From Amoebidium appalachense (taxonomy: Eukaryota; Ichthyosporea): DNA of 64,000 nucleotides. The DNA lies in assembly GCA_963693365.1 (NCBI GenBank), contig CAVNZM010000004.1:1488001-1552000 (forward strand), written 5' to 3'. Position numbers and translations under genes: made by a program. This document shows, in pieces, positions 11,318-41,015 of this stretch (position 1 is the first letter of the stretch; the number at the start of each line of letters is the position of its first letter). A model generated the notes under the pieces. That model searched no databases, was not told where the DNA came from, and saw nothing but the letters and a program-made list of their open reading frames with translations.

Positions 11318-14300
11318 TTTATCCTTCTTCTTCTGGAATGCTCGGACACTGGGCCCCCAAAAGGGCCTCCCCCCCGGGACACTCGACGATAAAATCAGCT
11401 ACATACAACAACAGACAAACAACCACACGTTTACAGTGATTTGCGAAACACAGTTTAAAAACCACCACAAATTCAACTCTACATTGGTCGACACATCCAC
11501 ACACCCCGGTTACGCGAAAAACCGAGGCATTATTGTACTTGCCGCACCACACGTGAGAGTGAAGTGCAAACCGGTAGCAAAAACGGAATTCTCGGTTTCT
11601 ATAGAGTTTCTTTCTAATGTTTTTACTTTTGTATATTACCCACCATCTATGTCGGTTGTCGAATTGACTCACGAGTTGTCACAGTTACCAATGTCCACTG
11701 TTATTTTAGGTGATTTTAACACGCGACTCCACCACACAGACACACTGCAAGTGAGTGTCGGGTACCCATCTAAGCCCCCGGAGCGTGCTATCCCTTTAGC
11801 AAGGTATGTCCAAAGTCACACTTTGCGGTTCCCTCAAATATCCCATGCCCACAACACCGACTGGGGAGTGGCCTTTTGGCCATCAACCATGTCAAAACTC
11901 TCTCTCCCTCCTAACCTCTCTAGGTCATCTGACCACTCTCCTATCCTTTTCCTACCTAAGATCTCCCTTGATCTGCTCCCCCCTCCCCCTCCCACCTTTC
12001 GCCTCCGTCTATCCCAGCTTAAGTCACAGTGGGGTAGAGTTGATGTATGTGTATGCTATGCTACGAAACACCCTATATATATGCGCCTATTAGAATCTGC
12101 ACAAGCCAGGCCAGATTCACATCTCGTACTAGATACATGCACTAACTTTATTGTTGATGATTTGATAGATCTCGGTGATTATGCTGGCGGTGGTAGGAAG
12201 GAATATCCCGATGCTCTCTTGTTACCAAACACCACTCCCGCTAGACTAGGTGAACCCCTGTCTCAAAAGGAAAGCTTGCGCCGGCTTGCTAGTATGAATC
12301 GATTTGGCCCCCCTGCTCGTATTATTGGTGATACCACTGGAGACCCCCTCATAGACTCTGATAAGTATTTCTCGGAACTGTTTAAAGATAGGACCCCCGC
12401 CCAGAAACCTATTATGTGGCCTGTAGACCCATCTATCCCCATAGAATCGATCCTCCCCTTTTTCAGTCCCGATGCCATATGGTCTGTGATATCTAGTTAT
12501 AGCTCTAGTAAGTCTTGTGGACCTGATGGACTCCCTGCTGGGTTTCTTAAAATCCTTGTTCCCTCCTACCCACAAAAGGAAAGTGATCGTGCTATTAAAC
12601 CTGATCTTACTATCATGTTAAGCTCTCTCTTTTCTTGGTGTGTTAAATGTGGACATGTCCCGTCATCTTGGTTAGATACCTTAGTGATCCCCATAGTTAA
12701 GAAGGACTCTGAGGGCCCCATATCATCCTTTCGCCCCATTACACTAACCCAGGTTGTTCGTAGATTCTTTGAAGCTTGCTTACTTAGGTTATTTGCACAT
12801 CACCCTAGGTTTCAATCTATTCTTCACATACACCCATGCCAATCCGCTTTTCGTAAAAACAATTCATGTTATGTTCAAATAATGGCACTGCACGATTCTA
12901 TGCAAGTTGGTGCACAATATGTTGGCTTTATTGATTGGAAAACTGCTTACGATTCTGTCTCCCCTGGTCTCCTATGGGAAAAGCTTGCTGCACGGGGTGT
13001 ACCACACTGCATTGGTGTTCTGTTAGAAGCACTCTTGTCTCAAACCTATGGTAGAGCTGTGGTTAATGGGCATCTTTCATATGGTTTTGCTCGTACTAGA
13101 GGTCTCTTGCAGGGTTCATTGCTTAGCCCCTTTTTGTTTAACCTATTTATAGATGATTTGGCTGTCAAGATTTACGCCGAAAACGATGACCCTATTAATA
13201 ACTTTCCGCCTGCACTTCTCTATGCTGATGATCTGTCCCTCCTTGCCCGTACCCCTAGACGCCTGCAAAGATTGTTCGATGTAGTGTCAGAGTGGTGCAA
13301 GGCAAACCTTATGATCCTTAACATAGACAAATGTGGTGTTCTTGTACCTGATATAGCTAACAATTTACACACATTTACATTATCATCTAAACCTGTACCT
13401 ATAGTTCCAGAATACAAATATCTTGGTGTTCCGGTTGATTCTGTTGGTGTTATGTTTCCCCATATGGTCGAAAAGAGGGTAGAGTTGGCTCGTAAGCGGT
13501 TAGCTTTCTTCTCGGCTAATATTTTTAAAGACACACCCCTCCATCCTTCTATCCTTCTATTAGACTTACATTTATTCGCACTTTTGTCTTCCCGGCATGT
13601 GAATATGGTTTACCCCTTCTCGCCGCTTGGATCAAGAAAGAGAGAACTAGAGCGCTTAAACCCTTGGCAAATTTCCTTGAAGCAGAAGTTGCCTCCTTTC
13701 TATCTAACAACTGTTGTAAACCTGGGCCTGTAACGCTCTCGATATATGGTCTGGTCCCAATAGCTGCTAGAGTATCCTATCTCGCGTTGAAATTCAATAA
13801 GCACATAAGCCGCTTAAAGAAGTATTTGCCCTCCCACCCTCTCTTCTCTATCCGACCTGTCCCCTCCTCACCTCTCCCCTCTTTCCTCCCCTCTCTCTCC
13901 CCTTCTCCCCTGGGCACAAATACAAATAAACCCCGCAATAGTGTGTGTGTGACTTTGGACTGCCACTTACTTATTAAACATGTACACAATCACAAGATAA
14001 TCACGCAATATAACAAATGGAAAAAGATACCACACGACACTAGACCCGATGAAAGCATACACCTTGAAAAACTAAGCCTTATGTCTCGTTTTATATATAC
14101 TGACCGCCTCAACCATATTGCCAAATATGGCACTCGCAAGTGTATAACACCTAAATACATATTACCTTCCTGTAGAACTGGTCTTTCTCTAGCTGATGGT
14201 ATTATTGATCAATTACCACGCTTTTACTGTACACGTGCTATACAGTGGAGATCTAATAAGTATAAGGTGGCATCATTTGCATGCCCAAACAACACACACA

Positions 14301-14512
14301 CACACCAGTTTAACCGGTCATGTATCGCCAAATGTAGTTTGATAGACCACATAATACCGCAACACACACACGTCACATTCACAACAGACACCCAGAAAGA
14401 TAGCCTACCTGTAAATTACAACATCCTTGATTTTATACTAAACACGCGTAACTACGACCTGTTTATTAGATGTATTGATTGGCTTGAGAAACACATCACT
14501 ACAAAATTATAG
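11310..14512 (+). pseudogene. LINE ORF2: APE endonuclease + reverse transcriptase, one frameshift
   Basis: The N-terminal part is an apurinic-type endonuclease (WNARTLG; ICETQ with the catalytic Glu; ILGDFNTRL; SRSSDHSP). Next is a reverse transcriptase with FRPITLTQ, QSAFRKNNS, GFIDWKTAYDSV, LLQGSLLSPFLFN and the catalytic YADD at about 13220-13231. The C-terminal region has a Cys/His-rich stretch (CPNNTHTHQF...C...C). An exact tandem duplication of 8 bp (ATCCTTCT, 13543-13550 repeated at 13551-13558), absent from the other copies, shifts the frame. The N-terminal frame then reads on to 13733 and the true C-terminal frame continues to the TAG at 14510-14512. Without the extra 8 bases the length is a whole number of codons (about 1064 residues). 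Function in the cell: nicks target DNA and copies the RNA (target-primed reverse transcription). Confidence 0.88.
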
Positions 14513-14885
14513 CGCACGCGCACACACACACACAAACACACACACACACACACACACACAACCAGCTGATACCGAGTGTCCCGAGGGGAGCCCCTTTAAA
14601 AAAAAAAAAAAAAAAAAAAATAAATAAATAAATAAATAAAAAAAATAAATAAAAATAAAAATAAAAAAAAATAAAAAAAAAATAAAAAAACGGGGAACCC
14701 CAACTAATTGATTTCTCCTTGTAGTCTTTATGGTGTCTCGTAGAGAAAGTAAACCCTGATATATAGTCACCACCCGACATCTATGTACGTGATCATGATA
14801 TACCGCTGAGGGGATATTCCGAGCAAACCCCCCCCCCCCTACCTGAGACTGGTTCTCTTTGCCTCGAGTAAACAGCGTAAACCCC

Positions 14886-15310
14886 TACTATCAATATCCC
14901 CTGCGCAGCGAGATCTAGAAAGAGAGCCACATGTCTATTTTTAGATTCAGTGATTGCGCATACAGACTAAGCCTTGCCTATTCAGCGGGAAGTAGAGAAA
15001 TAAGAGATAATATGCGTAAATTTAACAACAATAGCATAAAATACACTTTCAAAAGTCTCTCTGTATGTAAAAAAATACGGGTGTGTATACACTGGGTACA
15101 AACTGATTCATAAGTTAAGGCCCAAGTAGACTAGTACTGGTGTGGATGTCACCGTGAGAGTGGGGGCCGTGCACGGTGCTCACACCGTGCCTCACAAGTG
15201 GCACACACGTACAAACAGATATTTATATTTAAAATTTAGAATCCACGTGTACACACAGGGCTTTGAGTAACCACATGATAGACTCGCTCGAGCTTCAGCC
15301 GAATTTTTTT

Positions 15311-15350
<40 letters not shown>

Positions 15351-15355
15351 GGGGG

Positions 15356-15397
<42 letters not shown>

Positions 15398-15952
15398 ATA
15401 ATACACGGTGTGTGTTGTGTGTGACTCATGCTCAGCGTTTTGTGTGGTTTATTGGTATTCAAAGAAATCGGCTTATGTAGACGTGTATGGACCAAATTGG
15501 GCATTAATGAGACTACTAACATTAGCAGTATCAAAATTCTTTGGTACACTGGCACAAAGTTGTGGAAACATGCCAAAAATTCAAATATGGCCAAAAAATG
15601 CTAAATACCGAATTGATTTTGTCTAGTCACCACAACAACTTGAAAATAACTAAATATCGTTCGGTCAATGGTATACAATACCGTAATATATAAATTCAAG
15701 TACATTCATTGCAATGCTTCCAAGTTAGGCAAGCGCGAATGTATGGGTGTTTGAAGTGGTGTATAATATCAAACACCCATCGGGGTTAAATAGAGGCTTT
15801 TCAAACTTCTCACTGACTTATCAGGAATCATAGGGTAAAAGCAAAACAGAAATCAAAATCTCTAAATGGTCTTCGATAACTATGTGAGCATCTAATTTTA
15901 AACACCAACCACCGCTCACTTTCATGTGAATAACCAAATATGGGCATAGCAT
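14886..15952. other. spacer between LINE copy A and the LIM-RhoGEF gene end
   Basis: AT-rich unique sequence with a (GT)n/G homopolymer block at 15303-15396. It should contain the 3' UTR of the minus-strand LIM-RhoGEF gene. An AATAAA on the minus strand near 15449 is a distant candidate poly(A) signal. No other exon is supported. Confidence 0.5.
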
Positions 15953-31579
<15,627 letters not shown>

Positions 31580-32700
31580 TTTTATAAAATCACGCGATCT
31601 CGTGTGTGGGTTTGGTTAATTAATCTGGGCAGGGAGAGGGCCCTACAGTTATTCGCTCCAGCCTCGAACCGCTCAGATCATAGTAGGAAAACAGATGTCA
31701 GCATGTTTAGCCTGTTATTAGTTTATCATGATATGCTAAGAGCATCAGTACAGCTCACTTTGTAGACCGGCTTGTTTCCTGTCAAGATCCGTAAGAAAAC
31801 TAGGTAAGGTGCAGCTCATGCTCAAAGGTGCCCGTTCTTTGTTTGTAAACAGAAACACAAGCAAGTCTCACTGCCAGCGGTGCCAAACCCTCATAAAATC
31901 AAAAAACACTGCGCATATTGCTTTCCAAGCATATGCTTATACACAAGGCTCTTAACACCCAGAAAATAACACCCAGGAAATAACTATGTAAGTCCCTCAA
32001 ACACGGCGGGCTAGCACTTGTTTCGGTGTACGTGTTTCTGATTCCGAGTTTGTGTCAACCTGTGGCACCGTTCGTGCCTTCGTGGTCAAAGTGGGGACGA
32101 AGCTGATTGGTCCAGAGGTAATCATATAATAGATCGTGAGTTGCTGCAGATGTGTAAAGGCATATAACACATTAATTCTTATTGCCGTATGATAGCTTTT
32201 AAAGATTTTTTTCCTTATTATTTTGTTAATTTATATGTTTCTCTCAATAACTTCTGTGAAACACTTTCTAAGCGAGGGAGACAAAAGGAGCAAAAGGAAA
32301 GAGGCAAAGCTGCGGTTTGTCTGTGGCATGATTATCCTTTAACAAATCTCCTTTTATGAGAAACATCTTCCTAGTTTTAAAACATGTACCCCTCTTTAAC
32401 GAGTGTTCATCCAATCGTGTTGGCATCTGCTTTGCACTTGTCGCCGAGTCTAGAGTGGTTCGTAATTGACCAATCAGCAGCCGGTCGCTGCAGGCCAGCC
32501 GCCGCCAGTACCGTGCTGCCAGGCTCAGGCTGGCCGTCCTGAACATTTCGAAGGCAGCCTGTGTACAGCCTGCATGTATGCACTACACCGTGCAACACAA
32601 CTCAAGTATTAAATTTGCTGTGTATGATGCTCTTCAAAGGCAATGTTGATCACTCGCTCGTACGAACATGGCGCAAGTTATGTAACCCTGTTATCCTACC
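31580..32700. other. upstream region of the LIM-RhoGEF gene
   Basis: Mostly unique sequence that must contain its promoter. No TATA box is obvious. A minus-strand frame at 32546-32400 begins with an Arg/Ala-rich, presequence-like stretch, but no splice partner was found and it is not called. Confidence 0.4.
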
Positions 32701-32704
32701 TGCC

Positions 32705-32718
32705 GTATCCCTCTCTCT

Positions 32719-32807
<89 letters not shown>

Positions 32808-33075
32808 TCCCTCTCTCTCTCTCCCTCTCTCTCTCTCCCTCTCTCTCCCTCTCTCTCCCTCTCTCTCTCTCTCTCGCTCTCTTCCCCCCCCCCCCCCTCT
32901 CTCTCGCCCCCCTCTCTCTCTCCCTCTCTCTCTCCCTATCCCTCTCTCTCTCGCTCTCTCTCCCCCCCCCCTCTCTCCCTCCCCCCCCCCCCCCCCCTCT
33001 CTCACTCACTCTCACACTCCCTCTCTCTCTCTCTCCCTCTCTCCCTCCCTCCCTCCCTCCCTCCCCCCTCCCCTC
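32705..33075. repeat. imperfect (CT)n/(CCCT)n tract
   Basis: About 370 bases of almost pure pyrimidine on the plus strand, mixing CT and CCCT units with C runs. Long open frames through it (Ser/Leu/Pro or Arg/Glu repeats) are artefacts of the repeat. Confidence 0.95.
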
Positions 33076-33350
33076 CCCCCTCCCAACCCCCTCTCTGTCT
33101 GGGGGCAGTGGGTCGGGGTTCAAGTGGGGACCACGGAGGGGTGTGGGGAAAACTAGTAAACCTGGGTGTCCATGAATAGTTTTCTTATGCAAACTCATTT
33201 CGAAATCAAAACATTTAGAATACGACCAAACATAAAAGTCTGGTGGCAGTCATATCTTCATGCCTTTTTGGCGTTATAAAGCTTACATCGGCATAGAGTT
33301 TTACGTTTTATTTTTTGGTGCCCGACTGGGTGGATTGGGGAGGTGGGGTG

Positions 33351-33518
<168 letters not shown>

Positions 33519-33664
33519 TCGAGTATGAATGTGCAAAGAGGAGCTGAATCCTGGCGCACACCTTATTTGCCTACCTCTCGTGGCATTCCTCATTTTCTAA
33601 GAGAAAGTAGCAAAAAAACAAGCCAGAAACTGCAGAAAAATACAAGAGTTCAATGATGCATATA

Positions 33665-33774
33665 CAGTGTCCGTCCGCGCATAACATACCGCGGCGACAA
33701 GGGTCGTGGTCGTTATGTTAACTTTTTATTAGTGTTTTTTTTTAGGCTTCCAGAGCCCGTCTCAATTATGTAAA

Positions 33775-33807
<33 letters not shown>

Positions 33808-34319
33808 CCGTGGCAGCTACCCGCCACCCAACTGGGTAAGAAGCGTGTGTGTGTGTGTGTGTGTGTATGACGTGTGTGTGTGTGTGTGTCTGTGTGTGCC
33901 TGCACTTGAACTACTGGTTGGTCATGATCGTTGCAATTGGTAAACAATAAACAACTACTTTCCACCTGCCTATATGTATAGCTACGATACCGTTGAAGTA
34001 GTGTAGGTATATGAGTCGGACGTTGGTGCCTCGACGTGCATCTGCCAAATGCGAGCTGCGTTGGTGATTGGCTCGAAGTTCTTTGCATTTGGCGCGCACG
34101 GGGCCAGCCGCTTTAACACCAAAACCAAATCCGAAATACTAAACAATGGGGGTTTATGAGGGTCCTGATTGCCTTATGAACTATTATGCTATATGTATGG
34201 GACCCCTTGTTGCGCTAACATAATCCCGGAAAATGACCGAGGTCATTATGTTAAGATTTTTCGAAATCGGCGTCGACATTATGTTGTTGGCGGATTATGT
34301 TATGCGCGGACGGACACTG
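33665..34319. mobile_element. non-autonomous Tc1/mariner-like DNA transposon (MITE)
   Basis: Perfect 24-bp terminal inverted repeats start CAGTGTCCGTCCGCGCATAA at 33665 and end with the reverse complement at 34319. The element is flanked by TA on both sides (33663-33664 and 34320-34321), the duplication made by the Tc1/mariner superfamily. Internal ATAACGACC/GGTCATTATG-type repeats next to the ends recall pogo/Tigger-type elements. At 655 bp it has no transposase frame, so it would move only with a helper. It contains a C homopolymer (33777-33804), (GT)n, and a TTTGGCGCGC motif at 34088-34097. Confidence 0.85.
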
Positions 34320-34321
34320 TA

Positions 34322-34578
34322 TTGTATGTTTTCCCATATGTGGTGAAACCTCAGCTAGAAAGACCTCAGGCATTAAAGGAAGTACGGCCATCTATGCGCA
34401 CATCGGCTTAAACTTCTAATTTCACAAAACTGGTATCCCGGCCTCGCAGGAACCCGCGCGCGACAATGTACCACAATGGCAATATATCACAGAGACCATA
34501 GTTTAACACTTCGAACATACGTATCTAATCTAAAAGGAGGGGAACTATTGCAAGAAAAAAAAATAGAATGATAGGGGC
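34322..34578. other. short spacer
   Basis: AT-rich sequence between the MITE and the poly(A) signal of the next minus-strand gene. Nothing else was recognised. Confidence 0.5.
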
Positions 34579-34584
34579 TTTATT
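34579..34584 (-). terminator. AATAAA poly(A) signal
   Basis: Minus-strand AATAAA 24 bases past the proposed TGA (34610-34608) of the unrecognised gene. It supports the strand and 3' end of that model. Confidence 0.55.
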
Positions 34585-34769
34585 ACTTGCTCACATATAA
34601 GGTGAGATCACAAGGACTCTATCAGGATAATCAATTGATGACAGCGCATCATATCGCTGTCAATCTTAAGCGTCTTTATGCTCAGTCAGATTTCCAACAG
34701 GTACCATATATAAAACTGCGTGTTTTCTACAAACGCTCGCGTATCCTCCCCCAACACACACGCAACCAT

Positions 34770-34833
<64 letters not shown>

Positions 34834-37800
34834 CACCACCACCACCACCACCACTACCATCACACACACAAAAAAAACATATGATATCAAAAAAAGAAAC
34901 AACCTACAAAGTTGCTCCTATAGCATATCTAACCTGGGTCTCTCTCGTTCAACGTAGTACTCTTCAATCTCACCCAGGCATGACTTTTGACGGGGGAAAG
35001 GTGTGAAGAGTGATGGTGGGAGAGGCTAAGTAGAATAACCCTCTCTCACGTGCACGGTCTGATGCAGCATGTTTAAAAGGAGGACAGAGGGGTTGGAATG
35101 GGTCCCTGGGTGGGTGTGGGCCGGGATGGGAGGTTGTGTTGGGTACTCGGGGGGCGGAGGAGGGGGGAGGGGGGAAGAGGAGGGCATTGCACGATTTACC
35201 TATCTTAAAAAACTTGGGGATGGGTGGGGGGGGGGGGGGGGGGGGATGGGGGGGAGGATTTTCAGTCTATGTGGATAGCCGTATCATCACCATACCTGTA
35301 GCCGGCAGCCCAACCCAAATAAGGCAATAGCACCCGGCACGATGACCGGGCTAGCTGGCCGGGCTTAGGGTGCAGTTGGCTATGGTCGGTCTCGGTGTAG
35401 GAGAGAGAGAGGGGGTTGGGTGAAATCCCGGGTGCCTGGGGGGCAGGGGGGGGGGGGGGGGGGTTTATAATCTGGAATACGGTACGAAGTACAATACAAC
35501 TAAACGAAGAGAAGCACAGTGCAGGGCACATAAGGTATCCAAATTCAAACATGTAAGTATGCAAATCAGCAGTGCACAGTATGCAGCATAAGCATTACCC
35601 ATTCCCTGTTGGCACCTCGGGGAGGGGGGGGGGGGGGGGGGGGGGGGGGGAGGGGGGGGGGAAGGGGGAGGGGGGGGGGAGGGGGGGGGGGGGGGGGGGG
35701 AGGGAGGGGGCAAGAATGGGTTACAGAGCACAAAGTGCACATTTATGACTGACGACAGAACGCAGATGTGGCAAAATCAAGTACACACAAAGAGTATGCA
35801 TTATAAGTAGAATCCCGGGGGGTGGGGGGTGGGGTGGGGCTGGGGGGGAGGGGGGGGGGAGGGGGGGGGGGGGGGGTGACGAAACGAGTAGTGGGGAAGG
35901 GGAATGAATTGGGTGAGAGTGGGAGCGGTGGGAGTGCCCTTGTGGCTGTGGTATGGTTTTGTGTGGGATTTTAATAATAAGGCTAGAGTGTTCTGTGTTT
36001 GTGTGCCGGGGTGTGTGCGCACATGTGTGTGTGTGTGGGGGGGGGGGCATATGTGTGTTTGTGTTGGGTACCGTTAGAGTTGAGATGGGACTGTGGGTGT
36101 TAGCGAGAGGTGGTGAGAAGCAAGCTAGGTAGATAGTTGCATGGGATTGGTTAGAAAGGGGGAGCTGGGTGGTGAAGAAGAAAGGTTCGGAAGAATGGGT
36201 TGCGAGGAGCAGCTTTTGGTCAGGGGAGGAGGACAGAGGGCCGGGTGGGATGAGGGGAGGACGGGAATCGATAACTGAGTAGATTTTGAAAATGGCACTC
36301 TGAGGGGGCCAGGGGGACGATAAAAGAGGGGGTGCACACGGGCACACACACACGCATAAACACACCATAAAGAGGGACCCTGTCTAAAGCACCGGAGGGG
36401 AGCGCGGGAGGGGGGGGAGGGGGGGAGGGAAGGGGGAATGGACAGGGGGGAGGGGGGAGGGGAGAGGCATGGGAGAGAATGAATAAATTGTGGAAAACAA
36501 AATACAAAAGAGATACATAGGGCAAAACTCTTCTAAAATCATTGAAAATGCTGTGCAGTACGAAAATACAAAGACATAATACAGACCGAACCCTAATAGG
36601 GAGCGCAAAGAGGGACGGACGGCGAGAGGGGTCTCGAGAAAGGTGGGGTTCAGGGGTTCTAGGGATATGCTTCTGCGTGTTTATCATACCGATTCAATTA
36701 GTTTGGTTGTGTGTTCGCTTATTTGTTTGTGTGTGTGTGGCACGTGTGCGTACGGCCTGCACGAAAGCGAAGGTGGGTGTGTATGTCACAGTGTGCGTGC
36801 ATGTGCGCGCGCGTGTGACTGTGCGTGGTGTGTGTGGAACAAGAAGTGGGCAGAGGGGGGGGTGGGGTGGGGTGGGGGGGGGAGGGGGGCGGGGTTAAGC
36901 ACTTGTGTTTCATGCAGCAAAGGTATTCCATCATTCGTGCCGTCTCGTGTCAGTTGAGGCAGGCCCAACTTCATCCCACCCACCATTCCGGGTATCACCT
37001 GGTTCCGCATCGCGTTCCACATCTCTATACTCTCTGGTCGCGAAAAGAAAAGGTGGAAATCGAGCGCTACCGGTTTTTCGCTAAGCATTTCGTTATATGC
37101 TTTCGCACTTCTGCTTTGACTGCCACCGCGTGGTTCAAATTGAAAATGGTTGTGTTGGAAGGTGCCATTGCTTTGGTTCTCAACTACTGCATTAGCGCCA
37201 GGAACCCATTCCCCCGCCCAATTCCCAATCACACCTAACAAGGAAACTACTTCGTTTCCATCTTGCTGGGCCACCTCATTTGCCGGCTCATCTGATGTGA
37301 AGGCAAATGTTGTCATGATGCGAGCCAAGATGTCTTTCTCCGATAGCCCTGCCTCGCTGCTAAACATTGCCATGGGAAGAAATGGCAGTTGCCATGAGTT
37401 GCTCCAGGCGTCTTCAAGGCACACCGTCAGTGCCTGCACCATTCGCCGTCCCATCATATTATCGACGTTTCCGTGCTGTTCCTGTGGGTGTGTGCACGGA
37501 TGAGTGCACGCTGAGGGCAGTAATGGGGCTCTGGGGTATTTGATGAGAAAGGAAAGAATGAATCCTGGAAAGAATGAGACATGCTGAAAGAATGTGGTCC
37601 GATTCCATGGTTGCGGGCAGTCAGTGAAAGGCCGAATCGGCATTTCGTATGTGTGCTACAGATAAATTTTCCTTGCAAGGCAACCTCACGTTGTTTGGAG
37701 TGTATCCAACACTAAGATGGCGGGGCGCACACCTGCATAATAAAAACACGACAGAAGCATTATCTAGTCAATACTATTGTTGTGGTTACCTGTCCTGGTT

Positions 37801-38448
37801 TAACGAAAACGAAGCCGGTCGGCCATTCTGGGGTTGGTGGGGCAAGGATGTTGTGAATGGCCCTTGCATGTTGCTGCAAGGTTGCACATGCTTGCTGCAG
37901 CTCGAGGTCTCCTGGGCACTGTGTGTAGGTGAAAGGATAAGATGGGTGGGGTGTGCGCAGATTGCTTGTAGAGATGGGTGCTCGAGGCCAAAAGACAACG
38001 AGTGAACAATCACACCTTTATTTATAACGATAAACTTAAAAGGTTTGTAGTAGCCGACAGGATTCCATTCCGACTCTACTATCACCGGCTCATGATAATA
38101 GTGCATATGACCTGCCGAAGACAACACTCAAAATATCAAATCAAAATTAATCTTGATAATAAAGAAATAGGGCTCCACCGGGCTGCTTACTGACCGCAAC
38201 ACCCGTTCAAGACAGAATCTCCTGCTGAAACCCTCTTGAAACCGTCCACGCTTTGAAGGCCTGCCTTCATCCAGCAACAAAAGACCCCGATTGAGCTGGG
38301 TGAGTAGCGTCCTACTTGTCAGTGCATGTGAGAGCACATCGTTTGGTTCTCGTGTGAAATATTGTGCGATGTTCTCCCAGATGAAGAGGGGGAACACCGC
38401 CGCGGCTTCAACAAGCGTTGGTTCAGGCATGTTCGAAAAGCTTATCAT
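34579..38448 (-). CDS. unrecognised multi-exon protein gene
   Basis: Proposed exons: 38448-38191, 38088-38016 (or starting 38111), 37911-37790, 37481-36903, 35435-35296, then 35025-34934 (or starting 34983), and the last 34656-34608, with AATAAA at 34584-34579. An in-frame TAA lies upstream of Met 38448; Met 38430 is an alternative. The first five exons chain in phase: LIWENIAQYFTREPND-type helices, ELQQACATLQQHARAIHNIL, then a 193-codon exon (MVQALTVCLEDAWSNSWQLP ... IPLLHETQ). Exon five ends in phase 2, but the next plausible exon (EIEEYYVERERP) needs phase 0, so an exon is missing or misplaced there. No known domain, signal peptide or membrane span is seen. Family and function unknown. Introns contain G runs and two or three minus-strand C-tract repeats (35455-35612 is the clearest). 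Confidence 0.55.
35455..35612 (-). repeat. C-tract-anchored repeat, well-preserved copy
   Basis: Read on the minus strand it shows GCATACTGTGC, CATGTTTGAA, CCTGCACTGTGCTTCTC and GTACTTCGTACCGTATTCC in the same order as the copy at 3793-3948. It ends in the same type of C run (35442-35463). It lies inside the intron before exon 35435-35296. Confidence 0.75.
35620..35710. repeat. G-homopolymer block
   Basis: Several G runs of 10-28 bases separated by single A or GAA. More follow at 35818-35877. Confidence 0.9.
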
Positions 38449-38950
38449 AAGTGCTTACTAAGTAGCTGTTAAACTAAGCGAGAGGCCAGATTCACTCTGA
38501 AAAGAAAATTAATAATCTGGCACTTCAAGTAAGAGTCTATTTTATGTAGAACGTTTTTGTTAGTTAGGAGAACGTGTTCTGAGAACAGATGTTGTTGGGT
38601 GAGCATTGGATCTTTCCTTTGGTTGAGTTGGAAAACGTGGAACTCGATGTGTTGAGCAGCGTTGTCTTTGAACCATCGCAAGGCCAAAAGCCGCACCAAG
38701 GCCCTACGAGTTGTGTTTTCTATTATACAACATTATGTTTTGTATAAGGAAAAGGGGGGAAAGAAGCTGGGAAGGACAGGGGGTTGAGAAACCAAGAATA
38801 AACGTGTGGTTTGGTCATCGTTCTACGTTCTGGAATCTGACCTCAGCCCCAAACGAACAACGAACCACAGGCTGCTACATGATTGGTTGAGCGCGCATCA
38901 TCGAAACTTCGAGCGCATTGATTGGAGGACCTAAATAGATTTGGCGCGCA
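38449..38950. promoter_or_regulatory. putative divergent promoter
   Basis: This separates the start of the minus-strand unknown gene (38448) from the plus-strand tentative gene (38951). It has two GATTGG boxes (reverse CCAAT) at 38881-38886 and 38920-38925, and an E2F-type motif TTTGGCGCGC at 38940-38949, right before the ATG. On the minus strand, TTTTCTTTTCAG ending near 38500 looks like an acceptor, so the minus gene may have a spliced 5' UTR. Confidence 0.45.
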
Positions 38951-40866
<1,916 letters not shown>

Positions 40867-40904
40867 CGGATGCAAATGCGCTTTTTAAGTTTTATTTTTT
40901 ATTT

Positions 40905-41015
40905 CTTTTTTATTTTATCCCCTTTTGTTCCCGGAGGGACCCCTCGGGGCCCTCATGGGGTACCACCGTCTTCCAACCAGCACCGACAGTACTCTAGCTA
41001 GGGTGCTACGGTACT
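40905..41015 (-). repeat. SINE-like repeat, copy B
   Basis: Very similar to copy A: GGGATAAAA-type A-rich end on the minus strand, palindromic CCCC(T)CGGGG core, GACGGTGGTACCCC and AGCACCCTAGCTAGAG. It sits 40 bases past the stop of the tentative gene. Confidence 0.6.

Larger units (their letters stand above)
10133..14885 (+). mobile_element. LINE retrotransposon copy A, near full length
   Basis: A non-LTR retrotransposon with two overlapping reading frames and a 3' UTR that extends to about 14885. The 3' boundary is set by comparing three copies: all share the end ...CTCGAGTAAACAGCGTA and then diverge. The 5' boundary is not determined, and the tandem repeats at 9917-10038 may be part of the element. 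The 3' UTR holds (CA)n at 14519-14560, an internal A-rich/(TAAA)n tract at 14599-14690, and a shared tail of about 190 bases. The poly(A)-like tract is therefore internal, not terminal. The only ORF2 lesion seen is an 8-bp duplication, so the insertion is recent. Confidence 0.9.

Noticed and set aside
32268-32546. Minus-strand frame beginning MFRTASLSLAARYWRR, like a mitochondrial presequence exon
   Set aside because: No following exon, donor or homology could be fitted, and the composition soon stops looking coding. It is worth a transcript check but not called.
32561-33198. Ser/Leu/Pro frames (plus) and Arg/Glu frames (minus) in the CT-rich tract
   Set aside because: Pure low complexity; an artefact of (CT)n and C runs.
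34587-35006. Plus-strand frame with LMTAHHIAVNLKRLYAQ
   Set aside because: It overlaps the proposed minus-strand terminal exon with its AATAAA, then runs into (CA)n. No acceptor or downstream exon was found.
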